From NCBI GenBank assembly GCA_017888105.1, contig JAGHGS010000119.1, positions 1 to 8,374 on the forward strand: a stretch of 8,374 nt of DNA, read 5' to 3'. The notes under the pieces were generated by a model that searched no databases, was not told the origin of the DNA, and saw only the letters and a program-made list of their open reading frames with translations. The stretch's first letter is position 1. Every line of letters starts with the position of its first letter. The translations under genes were made by a program, and so were the position numbers. The stretch comes from Bacilli bacterium (GTDB taxonomy: Bacteria; Bacillota_I; Bacilli_A; RF39; UBA660). Shown here piece by piece: positions 1 to 5,951 of this stretch.

Positions 1-49
1 CAACAATCATCTTTTTAAAATCTTCATCATAAGTTCTTCCTTTCGCCAT
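1..49 (-). CDS. Transposase OrfA (IS3-like), N-terminus only, cut by window edge
   Basis: Only the first 16 codons are visible, reading leftward off the window: MAKGRTYDEDFKKMIV. This Met-Ala-Lys, Tyr-(acidic)-Glu/Asp-Phe-Lys-Lys pattern is typical of the start of IS3/IS150-family OrfA proteins, which carry an N-terminal helix-turn-helix that binds the element's ends. A strong ribosome binding site, AAAGGAG (minus strand, 64 to 58), lies 8 bases before the ATG and supports the start. A possible IS terminal sequence sits 40-60 bases upstream. With so few residues the assignment is by resemblance only. Another small DNA-binding protein is possible, and whether the element is intact cannot be seen. 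Confidence 0.6.
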   Translation of the reverse strand, partial: MAKGRTYDEDFKKMIV

Positions 50-87
50 TATAGACACTCCTTTCAATGTTTATTATTTTAACACAT

Positions 88-107
88 TGTCCACACTTTT
101 GTGTCTA
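88..107 (-). repeat. Possible IS terminal inverted-repeat end
   Basis: On the minus strand this reads TAGACACAAAAGTGTGGACA, with a small internal palindrome (ACAC-TTTT-GTGT on the plus strand, 93-104). The position, about 40 bp upstream of the transposase start, and the style (GACAC...GTGGACA) fit the left end of an IS3/IS150-type element. The other end is outside the window, so no matching inverted repeat or target duplication can be shown. An extended -10 (TGTTAAAAT, minus strand 84 to 76) inside this end could start transposase transcription. Confidence 0.35.
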
Positions 108-148
108 TAAATCTATTCTAACATCAGCTGGTAATTTTTGAGCTTTTA

Positions 149-157
149 TGGTATGAT
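149..157 (+). promoter_or_regulatory. Possible extended -10 promoter of obg
   Basis: TGGTATGAT matches an extended -10 element (TGn followed by TATGAT). No convincing -35 is seen 16-18 bases upstream. Transcription would begin around 162-164, immediately at the ribosome binding site GGAAGG (161-166), giving an unusually short leader of about 12 nt. The real promoter may lie elsewhere, or obg may have lost its usual upstream genes and promoter to the neighbouring IS element. Confidence 0.25.
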
Positions 158-174
158 AAAGGAAGGTGATGGAC

Positions 175-1449
175 ATGTTTGTAGATGAACTAACAATTAA
201 AGTGGAAGCAGGAAAAGGAGGAGATGGTTGTACTTCTTTTCGGAGAGAATGGTGCGTTCCAATGGGAGGACCAGATGGTGGAAATGGTGGTAAAGGTGCT
301 AGCATTATCTTTCAGGTGGATAAAGGGTTAAAAACATTGATTGATCTTCGATATATGAAAATAATTAAAGGAAAAAAAGGAGAAAATGGTAAAGGTTCCA
401 ATCGAAATGGAGCGAATGCGGAAGATGTTATTATTAAAGTTCCTGAGGGTACTACAGTCGTTGATGCAAATACCAATTTGGTTATTGCTGATTTGGTTGG
501 TGAGAATCGGGAAGTAGTTGTTGCTCGAGGTGGAAGAGGTGGAAGAGGAAATACCGCTTTTCGTACTCAAAATGATACAGCTCCTAAATTTAGTGAACTT
601 GGTGAACCTGGTGAAGAAAAAGTTTTAAAAGTGGAACTTAAAATGATTGCAGATGTTGGACTTGTTGGTCTTCCTAGTGTTGGAAAGTCAACCATTCTTT
701 CCATGATTAGTGCTGCTACTCCTAAAATTGCTAGTTATCATTTTACAACTTTATCTCCTAATCTTGGTGTTGTAAAATTAAGAGATGGTCGCTCTTTTGT
801 CATGGCAGATCTTCCGGGGCTTATTGAAGGAGCAAGTGAAGGAGTTGGACTTGGGCATAAATTTTTAAGACATGCGATGCGTACACGAATTCTTGCTCAT
901 GTAATTGATATGGGAGCAGAGGAAGGTAGAAATCCAATGGATGACTATAAAGTAATTCGTGATGAGATAGAAGCATATAGTGAGAAACTTGCTTTGAAAA
1001 AAGAAATTGTGATTGCTAATAAAATGGATTTAGAAAATGCTGAAAGTAATTTAGAAGCGTTTAAAAAGACTTATCCGGATGCCCTAATAGTTGAAGTAAG
1101 TAGTGTAACTAATACGGGTTTTGATACACTTATGAAAACGCTTGCTGATACTTTAGATATGATAGGTAATGATCCACTTTATACAGAAGAGGAAATGGCA
1201 AGTCATGTTACTTATAAATTTAAAAATGAACGACCATTTACAATTACAAAGGTAGATGATGTTTGGGTGTTAGAAGGGCAAGAATTAGAGAAATTATTTA
1301 AGATGACTCGTTTTGATGAGAGTGATGCTGTACTTCGTTTTGCACGTAAATTAAAAGGAATGGGTGTTGATGAAGAACTAGAAAGACTTGGGGCAAAACC
1401 TGGAGATGAAGTACAGATTTGTGATTATATTTTTGAATTTAAAGAATAA
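175..1449 (+). CDS. obg: GTPase Obg (ObgE/CgtA), ribosome assembly and stress
   Basis: Obg is an essential large GTPase that acts in 50S ribosome maturation and in stress and cell-cycle control. The 424-residue product has all three family domains. The glycine-rich Obg fold (about 1-158) contains VPMGGPDGGNGGKG and RGGRGGRGN. The G domain has G1 GLPSVGKS (165-172), switch I threonines (191-192), G3 DLPG (212-215), G4 NKMD (282-285) and G5 SS (309-310). The C-terminal OCT domain (about 343-424) has the usual AVLRFARKLKGMGVDEELERLG block (385-406). The ATG at 175 is chosen because the protein then begins MFVDEL, as Obg proteins do, and GGAAGG at 161-166 is correctly spaced; GTG 166 and ATG 169 in the same frame are poorer. 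obg often follows rplU-rpmA, but here an IS-like gene is directly upstream in the opposite direction. It converges on the DUF192 gene. Nothing in it looks damaged. Confidence 0.97.
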   Translation: MFVDELTIKVEAGKGGDGCTSFRREWCVPMGGPDGGNGGKGASIIFQVDKGLKTLIDLRYMKIIKGKKGENGKGSNRNGANAEDVIIKVPEGTTVVDANTNLVIADLVGENREVVVARGGRGGRGNTAFRTQNDTAPKFSELGEPGEEKVLKVELKMIADVGLVGLPSVGKSTILSMISAATPKIASYHFTTLSPNLGVVKLRDGRSFVMADLPGLIEGASEGVGLGHKFLRHAMRTRILAHVIDMGAEEGRNPMDDYKVIRDEIEAYSEKLALKKEIVIANKMDLENAESNLEAFKKTYPDALIVEVSSVTNTGFDTLMKTLADTLDMIGNDPLYTEEEMASHVTYKFKNERPFTITKVDDVWVLEGQELEKLFKMTRFDESDAVLRFARKLKGMGVDEELERLGAKPGDEVQICDYIFEFKE

Positions 1450-1452
1450 TAA

Positions 1453-1475
1453 AAATGAAGATTTATTCTTCATTT
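1453..1475 (-). terminator. Intrinsic terminator between obg and DUF192 gene
   Basis: AAATGAAGA (1453-1461) pairs perfectly with TCTTCATTT (1467-1475) around the 5-base loop TTTAT. Read on the minus strand, the hairpin is followed by TTATTATTC, extending the T run, so it best serves the leftward DUF192 gene, whose stop codon (1463-1465) lies in the loop. Read on the plus strand it lies just after the obg stop (1447-1449) but has only a short T run (1473-1475), so it may terminate obg less efficiently. The stem is A/T-rich and therefore weak. Confidence 0.5.
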
Positions 1476-1792
1476 AATAAAAGGATTGTTCCTACTTTTA
1501 TTTTTGAACTAGCAGATTTGGGTAATTCTAAAATGCTAGTTTTTTTGCGATCATTATTTATTTTTATAATTTTATTTTTGGGTAAATTTTCATATTTATA
1601 AATTACTTCATTATTTTCATCTAAACCAACAATATCAATGTTTTCTTTCATAAAAAAGGTATGGATGGAATTACATTTTGGAAAAAGAATACCAAAATCA
1701 ATGTTTTTCTTTCCCATTAAACCAAATAATCTTTTAAAAAAAGATTTGGCTATCACAATTTTATATTGTTTTTTATTTGTATTTAAGTACAT
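1463..1792 (-). CDS. DUF192 family protein
   Basis: This 109-residue protein matches the DUF192 (COG1430) pattern. It has GLMG at 24-27 (the family's GLM-F/G motif), a hydrophobic ILF followed by SIHTFFMKENIDIVGLD at 42-58 (family core F-MKNT-I-LDI-FLD), and a C-terminal SILELPKS...KVG at 86-101 (family VLELPAG...I-VGD). Family members are small beta-barrel proteins of unknown function. Many have a signal peptide, but none is evident here: the N-terminus MYLNTNKKQYKIVIAK is polar, so this form is probably cytoplasmic. The start is supported by AGGTG (minus strand 1802-1798), 5 bases before ATG. It is transcribed divergently from the tad operon. DUF192 genes often neighbour type II/IV/Tad-like secretion genes, so a link is plausible but unproven. 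Confidence 0.85.
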   Translation of the reverse strand: MYLNTNKKQYKIVIAKSFFKRLFGLMGKKNIDFGILFPKCNSIHTFFMKENIDIVGLDENNEVIYKYENLPKNKIIKINNDRKKTSILELPKSASSKIKVGTILLLNEE

Positions 1793-1807
1793 ATTATCAC
1801 CTATTAA

Positions 1808-1816
1808 ATTATAGCA
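1808..1816 (-). promoter_or_regulatory. Possible extended -10 promoter of DUF192 gene
   Basis: On the minus strand, TGCTATAAT is a perfect extended -10 element. No good -35 is present upstream. The transcript would start near 1801-1803, right at the AGGTG ribosome site, leaving a leader of about 10 nt. The match is strong but the geometry is tight, and TATAAT is easily found by chance in such AT-rich DNA. Confidence 0.3.
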
Positions 1817-1854
1817 TGTTTTATTAAAATAATTACTCTTTTATGCTCTTTAAA

Positions 1855-1883
1855 TTGACTTTTTTCTTAATTTATTATATCAT
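1855..1883 (+). promoter_or_regulatory. Promoter of the tad operon (sigma-A type)
   Basis: TTGACT (1855-1860) and TATCAT (1878-1883) are separated by exactly 17 bases and each differs from the sigma-A consensus at one position. Transcription would begin near 1890, about 17 nt before the pilin start. No other comparably good promoter is seen within the operon, and its junctions are all 15 nt or shorter, so this probably drives all seven genes. Confidence 0.6.
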
Positions 1884-1894
1884 TATTTATGATA
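1878..1894. promoter_or_regulatory. Inverted repeat over the tad -10 and start site (operator candidate)
   Basis: TATCAT (1878-1883) and ATGATA (1889-1894) form a perfect 6-bp inverted repeat around the 5-base spacer TATTT. It covers the -10 box and predicted start site, where a repressor would block transcription. It could also form a small hairpin or be chance in AT-rich DNA. No regulator gene for it is evident in the window. Confidence 0.25.
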
Positions 1895-1906
1895 AGGGTG
1901 GAAGTT

Positions 1907-2128
1907 ATGAATAGAAAAGGCCAGGCTTTAGTCGAATATATTCTAATCATTGCTTTAATAAGTGTGATTGCAATAGCACTTGTTAATTATTTTGGTGGCT
2001 ATTTAAAAGATGCAATTACGAAGACAAGTTGTGGTTTGGTTGATGAAGAGTATGTAAAAGGAGATAAGCCTGGAGAAGGATACTGTAAGGGGGATGAAGA
2101 AGCCCAAGAAGAAGGCAGTGAATCCTAA
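1907..2128 (+). CDS. flp: Flp-type pilin precursor (major Tad pilin)
   Basis: This 73-residue prepilin has a class III (type IV-like) signal: MNRKG, then the mature start QALVEY. Cleavage after Gly5 leaves Glu at +5 and Tyr at +6, the hallmark of Flp pilins, followed by one hydrophobic helix (about 8-31). The mature 68-residue protein would be the main pilus subunit, held in the membrane until polymerised. The ATG at 1907 is chosen because AAGGGTGG (1894-1901) precedes it and the leader is then five residues; an in-frame ATG at 1889 would lack room for a ribosome site. After the helix comes an unusual C-terminal part with two cysteines (42 and 60) that could form a disulphide loop, ending in a very acidic Ser/Glu-rich tail (about 63-73). 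It is the first gene of the operon, 13 nt before the TadE-like gene. Confidence 0.85.
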   Translation: MNRKGQALVEYILIIALISVIAIALVNYFGGYLKDAITKTSCGLVDEEYVKGDKPGEGYCKGDEEAQEEGSES

Positions 2129-2141
2129 GGAGTGGAAAGTC

Positions 2142-2480
2142 ATGAATAAAAGGGGTCAAGCATTAGTTGAATTTATTATTATTTTGCCTATTTTTTTAAT
2201 ACTGGTTTTAGGGGTTATTGATATTGGTAAAATTTTATATAATAAGACTATGTTAGAGGGGATAATTACGGATGTTATTTCCATGTATGAATCTGGTCAT
2301 ACACTTACGGAAATTGAGACGGAAATGGATCTTGAAAGTTCAGATCTTTCTATTGAAGAAAATGAAGATTTTATAGAAGTTTCTTTAACTAAAGAAATTG
2401 ATATTATTACACCAGGATTAAATCTTATTTTTGATAATCCTTATCAGTTAGATGTTCGTAGGAGTATTGCTCATGAATAA
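2142..2480 (+). CDS. tadE: TadE-like minor pilin
   Basis: This 112-residue protein starts MNKRG-QALVEF and continues into a hydrophobic segment (about 9-28) and IDIGK, matching the TadE-like family (family pattern RGQALVEFALVLPLLLLLLLG-ID-GR). The charged 4-residue leader plus Gly5 and Glu at +5 make it a likely substrate of the same prepilin peptidase as Flp. TadE proteins are membrane-anchored pseudopilins needed for Flp pilus assembly. The remaining roughly 80 residues are acidic and probably extracytoplasmic. ATG 2142 is supported by AAGGAG (2127-2132), which overlaps the flp stop; an upstream in-frame ATG inside flp would add an unlikely 16-residue polar extension. It overlaps the next gene by 8 nt (ATGAATAA). 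Confidence 0.85.
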   Translation: MNKRGQALVEFIIILPIFLILVLGVIDIGKILYNKTMLEGIITDVISMYESGHTLTEIETEMDLESSDLSIEENEDFIEVSLTKEIDIITPGLNLIFDNPYQLDVRRSIAHE

Positions 2481-2835
2481 ACATGGTCAAACTTTAGTTT
2501 TGTTTGTTGTTTTAATTCCAATTTTATTGGGTTTTACTGCTTTTATTATAGATATGGGACTAATTATTAGTAAAACAGTAGAACTTAAAGAAGTAAGTAA
2601 AACAATACTTGAAAATGTGAAGAATAATGCAAGTGATGAGAAAATACGGGAATTATTTTTAAAAAATGATATTCCTGTTGAACAACTTGATGTTGTGATT
2701 GAAAAAAATCAAATTCATATTTTTAATGAATACGAAGTAGATAGTATTTTTGGGGCTGTAATTGGAATTAAAGATTATGATATTCGGGTTGATATTACAG
2801 GAATTTATAATGGTGATAAAGTTACATTTGAATAA
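2473..2835 (+). CDS. TadE/TadG-like pilus assembly protein
   Basis: This 120-residue protein begins MNKHG-QTLVLF, followed by a single hydrophobic helix (about 8-32, with the IPILLGF-AFIIDMG pattern of the TadE/G-like N-terminal family, PF13400-style) and a mostly charged, extracytoplasmic remainder. It has Leu where Flp and TadE have Glu at +5 after the presumed Gly5 cleavage point, so processing is less certain. TadF or a short TadG is the nearest equivalent; full TadG proteins are much longer and carry a von Willebrand-type domain that is missing here. The ATG at 2473 is chosen because TAGGAG (2459-2464) is well placed and the leader matches its two upstream neighbours. It is likely translationally coupled to tadE through the 8-nt overlap. 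Confidence 0.75.
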   Translation: MNKHGQTLVLFVVLIPILLGFTAFIIDMGLIISKTVELKEVSKTILENVKNNASDEKIRELFLKNDIPVEQLDVVIEKNQIHIFNEYEVDSIFGAVIGIKDYDIRVDITGIYNGDKVTFE

Positions 2836-2850
2836 AAAGGGGAGACTCAT

Positions 2851-3624
2851 ATGAATAATAAGGGAATAAGTATTTGTGTAGCATCGGCTAAAGGTGGAGT
2901 TGGTAAGACTATTACAACTCTTAATTTAGCGGGTATTTTTGAGGTTTTAGAGAAAAAAGTTTTAATATTAGATTTTGATTTAACCGGTGGGGGTATTAGT
3001 GCTGCTCTAAATATTCCAAATGGAAAAAGTGTGTATCATTTTGCTTATGATTATAATAATAATCAGTATCAAGAGTTTAAGAATTATGTGACAAAGTATG
3101 ATGATTACATTGATGTGTTAGCAAGTCCAAAGGATCCTAGACAAGCTTTAAAAATTGATCCGAAATATGTGGAAATAATTTTGGATAAAGCGGTGTTTAA
3201 TTATGATGTTGTATTAATTGATACGAATCATGATTTAACGGATTTTAATATTTTAACTTTGGATTTAGCAGATACTATTTTATTTTTAGTTACTAATGAT
3301 CCACTTGATCTTAAAAATATGCGTAGTTTAATATCTATTTTTAAAGATTTAAATTTAAAAAATTATAAGGTACTTTTAAATGAGAGTATTTTTCCTTTTA
3401 AGGATTATTTTGGTATTTATGATATTAAAAATATTATTAAGGCGAATATTGATTATGTTTTATCCAAAGATTTTTATATAAAGAATATTGATAATTTTAT
3501 TATGAATGGCAAAATTATTACATTAGATAAAAAAGCTTCTAGTGTATTTGCAAAAGATTATACAACATTAATGGGTATATGTACGGATATATTCAAAGAA
3601 GGTGATAAACATGAAGACGCTTAG
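2851..3624 (+). CDS. tadZ: TadZ/CpaE-like ParA/MinD-family ATPase
   Basis: This 257-residue P-loop ATPase has the deviant Walker A SAKGGVGKT (12-20, signature Lys14 and Lys19), Walker A' VLILDFDL (37-44) and Walker B DVVLIDT (119-125). This is the ParA/MinD/CpaE fold. In Tad operons the TadZ/CpaE protein sits at the membrane or cell pole and positions the pilus machine. The usual N-terminal receiver-like domain of TadZ is absent: the protein starts at the ATPase core. The segment after Walker B reads IDTNHD, where MinD proteins commonly have IDTP. The start is set by AAGGGGAG (2837-2844), 6 bases before ATG. The tail overlaps tadA by 14 nt. A generic MinD/ParA role is possible, but the position immediately before tadA makes TadZ the best call. 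Confidence 0.85.
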   Translation: MNNKGISICVASAKGGVGKTITTLNLAGIFEVLEKKVLILDFDLTGGGISAALNIPNGKSVYHFAYDYNNNQYQEFKNYVTKYDDYIDVLASPKDPRQALKIDPKYVEIILDKAVFNYDVVLIDTNHDLTDFNILTLDLADTILFLVTNDPLDLKNMRSLISIFKDLNLKNYKVLLNESIFPFKDYFGIYDIKNIIKANIDYVLSKDFYIKNIDNFIMNGKIITLDKKASSVFAKDYTTLMGICTDIFKEGDKHEDA

Positions 3625-4945
3625 AGATGCTTTTGATATTAAAGTTCGGCAAAAGAGGCAAGAACTATTAAACGATTATGAGATATTTCCAGATAAAAAG
3701 CTTTTAGATAAACTTCGAACGGAAATTATTGAAAATTTAATTGATAATGAAATGCCTAGTAATGTAAGTCTTACAGAATGGATTAATGATGAGATTGATA
3801 AAACAATTGAAGGGTATGATTTAACTAATTTAGAGAGAAGTCATTTATTTAATTTAATTGATAATGAAATTAATGGATATGGTCCTATTTCAGAATTATT
3901 AGAAGATGATAATATTACTGAGATTATGATTAATAGTCCAGATGAAATTTATATTGAAATTGATGGACAACTTGTAAAAGATGAAAGTGTTTCTTTTATT
4001 AATGATGAACATATTATAAGAACCGTTCAAAGACTTATTGAACCAATGGGGAGGGTGATTGATGCGACAAATCCTATGGTGGATTCAAGACTGGAGGATG
4101 GTTCAAGAATTAATGCTGTTATACCACCACTTTCTACTAAAGGTCCGGTTGTAACAATTCGTAAATTTAAAGAAAGTATGACAAATATTGATGAATTAAT
4201 TCGAATTGGTTCACTTACCCCTTATATGGCACGGTTTTTGGATGCTGCAGTAAGAGGAAAACTTAATATTATTGTATGTGGTGGTACTGGTAGTGGTAAG
4301 ACAACTCTTCTTAATATTTTAACTGGATTTATACAGGATAATGAACGTATTATTACGATTGAAGATGCAGCAGAATTAAGACTTAATCAACCTCATGTTA
4401 TATCACTTGAAACAAGAACGATGAATTATGAGGCGGATGGAGAAATTTCGATTCGTGATTTGGTTATTAATTCTCTAAGAATGCGACCAGATCGAATTAT
4501 AGTTGGTGAAGTAAGAGGAAAAGAAGCATTTGATATGCTTCAAGCGATGAATACAGGACATGATGGGTCTATTACTACACTTCATGCAAATAGTCCAGTT
4601 GATGCTTTAAATCGACTAGAGACAATGGTTTTAATGGGAGGCATTGATATTCCTATTAAAGCAGTTCGTGAATATATTGTTAGTGCTATTGATTTGATTG
4701 TTAACATTGAGAGAATGAGTGATGGAAGAAGAAAAGTAACAAGTATTTGTGAACTTGAAAATTTTACAGGGGATGAAATTAAATTAAAAGAAATTTTTGC
4801 TTTTCATCAAAAGGGACTTACTGATAAAGGTGAAGTTGATGGGGAATTTATATTATATAAAGGAGTTCCCAAAGTACTTAAAAAGATAAAAGCAAAAGGT
4901 ATTGATGATGTGGATGATATTTTTTATCCAGAAAAAGAAAGTTAG
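3611..4945 (+). CDS. tadA: TadA/CpaF-type secretion ATPase
   Basis: This 444-residue hexameric traffic ATPase (type II/IV secretion, CpaF/TadA class) powers pilin assembly. The N-terminal 85 residues are charged and helical; the N-terminal ATPase domain follows (about 86-215, with GYGPISELLEDDNITEI). The core has Walker A GGTGSGKT (224-231), Asp box ITIEDAAELRL (248-258), Walker B RIIVGEVRGKE (295-305, catalytic Glu300) and His box HDGSITTLHA (317-326). All are intact, so the ATPase should be active. ATG 3611 is preferred: GAAGGTG (3598-3604) lies 6 bases upstream, while a GTG at 3602 would put the start inside that site. It overlaps the tadZ end by 14 nt, suggesting coupling, and tadB follows after 10 nt. 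Confidence 0.95.
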   Translation: MKTLRDAFDIKVRQKRQELLNDYEIFPDKKLLDKLRTEIIENLIDNEMPSNVSLTEWINDEIDKTIEGYDLTNLERSHLFNLIDNEINGYGPISELLEDDNITEIMINSPDEIYIEIDGQLVKDESVSFINDEHIIRTVQRLIEPMGRVIDATNPMVDSRLEDGSRINAVIPPLSTKGPVVTIRKFKESMTNIDELIRIGSLTPYMARFLDAAVRGKLNIIVCGGTGSGKTTLLNILTGFIQDNERIITIEDAAELRLNQPHVISLETRTMNYEADGEISIRDLVINSLRMRPDRIIVGEVRGKEAFDMLQAMNTGHDGSITTLHANSPVDALNRLETMVLMGGIDIPIKAVREYIVSAIDLIVNIERMSDGRRKVTSICELENFTGDEIKLKEIFAFHQKGLTDKGEVDGEFILYKGVPKVLKKIKAKGIDDVDDIFYPEKES

Positions 4946-4955
4946 GTGAAAAAAG

Positions 4956-5951
4956 ATGGACGGAGTTAGATTTTTACAAATAATTTTAATCCTTATTCCA
5001 ATTGCAGTAGCAATTTATCTACTTCGTTTGTCTAAAACTCTTCGTTTGGAAAAAAGATTATCTCTTTTTGCTATTACTTCGAATAAAGATCATGAAGTAT
5101 CTTTTTTTGATAAAGTAGGTTTTTATATTTGGGAGTTTATTCGATTTGTTTCTAAATTGTTTAAGAAGTCGACTTTTCTTCGAAAATATGGAGAAAAGTA
5201 TGAAAAATTTATTCCTTATGAAGAAAGAAATCAAAAAGAGGGTATTTATTATGTAACCATTAAATTGGGTTGTACTTTTATTGTGTTTGTATTAGGTATT
5301 ATTACCCTTATTATGCACTATCATGATTTTGACTTTATGATTTTATTAGTTATTTTAATTATTACTTTCTTTCTTCCAGATATATTTCTTAATTTAAATT
5401 TTAATCGTAAAAGAAAAAGAATTGAAGAAGACTTATTGAAAGCAATCATTATTATGAATAATGCTTTTTCAAGTGGTAAGAGTATTATTCAAGCGATAGA
5501 GATGGTTAAATTAGAGCTTGATGGTCCTATTCAAGATGAATTTGAAAAAATATATTTGGATATTAGTTATGGACTTAGTTTAGATGTTGTTTTTAATCGC
5601 TTTTATGAACGAGTAAAACTTAATGATGCTAAATATATTACTACTTGTTTAACTCTTTTAAATAAAACCGGTGGAGATATTGTTCGGGTGTTTTCTAGAC
5701 TTGAAAAATCCATTTTGGATCAGAAAAATTTACGTAATGAACTTTATAGTTTAACAAGTTCGAGTCGTTTTGTTTTTCACTTTTTAGCAATTTTGCCTTT
5801 TGTTTTTGTTCTTATTATCTTTGTTTTAAATCCTACTTATTTTACTCCTTTCTTTGCATCTTCTTTAGGATTTGTTATTTTAATGGTAATTCTTGCTTTA
5901 TATATTTTCTATATATGGATTATTAGAAAATTGTTAGAGGTGAAGTTATGA
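4956..5951 (+). CDS. tadB: TadB inner-membrane platform protein (T2SSF domain)
   Basis: This 331-residue integral membrane protein has a T2SSF/GspF-type domain (about 155-290) and TadB-like topology: hydrophobic helices at about 7-23, 102-120, 126-147, 274-291 and 303-324. The cytoplasmic helical portion includes LLKAIIIMNNAFSSGKSIIQAIEMV (160-184) and NKTGGDIVRVFSRLE (236-250), both characteristic of the family. TadB and TadC form the platform through which TadA drives pilin extrusion. AGGTGA lies just before ATG 4956. The TGA stop (5949-5951) sits inside an ATGA overlap with tadC, showing that UGA is a stop in this organism. There is no sign of damage. Confidence 0.93.
   Translation: MDGVRFLQIILILIPIAVAIYLLRLSKTLRLEKRLSLFAITSNKDHEVSFFDKVGFYIWEFIRFVSKLFKKSTFLRKYGEKYEKFIPYEERNQKEGIYYVTIKLGCTFIVFVLGIITLIMHYHDFDFMILLVILIITFFLPDIFLNLNFNRKRKRIEEDLLKAIIIMNNAFSSGKSIIQAIEMVKLELDGPIQDEFEKIYLDISYGLSLDVVFNRFYERVKLNDAKYITTCLTLLNKTGGDIVRVFSRLEKSILDQKNLRNELYSLTSSSRFVFHFLAILPFVFVLIIFVLNPTYFTPFFASSLGFVILMVILALYIFYIWIIRKLLEVKL

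Noticed and set aside
105..305. Antisense open frame of 66 codons over the obg start
   Set aside because: It lies opposite the start of obg, is proline-rich in a low-complexity way, and has no ribosome site. It is a shadow of the glycine codons in obg.
527..550. Tandem-like GGTGGAAGA repeat
   Set aside because: It encodes the conserved RGGRGGRG segment of the Obg domain, so it is explained by coding constraint.
328..570. Antisense open frame rich in Ser/Asn inside obg
   Set aside because: Composition reflects the reverse of the obg glycine-rich repeats; no motif or ribosome site.
1889..1906. Earlier in-frame start for the pilin
   Set aside because: It would add MIRVEV, spoil the five-residue class III leader, and leave the AAGGGTGG ribosome site inside the coding region.
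2452..2472. Earlier in-frame start for the TadE/G-like gene
   Set aside because: It would put TAGGAG inside the coding region and add hydrophobic residues before the leader shared with its neighbours.
2659..2850. Antisense open frame of 63 codons over the TadE/G-like gene
   Set aside because: Asn/Ile/Phe-rich product of AT-rich DNA, with no recognisable family, opposite a well supported gene.
5948..5951. UGA read as tryptophan (Mollicutes code)
   Set aside because: tadB stops at TGA in a normal ATGA overlap with tadC, and tryptophans throughout are TGG.
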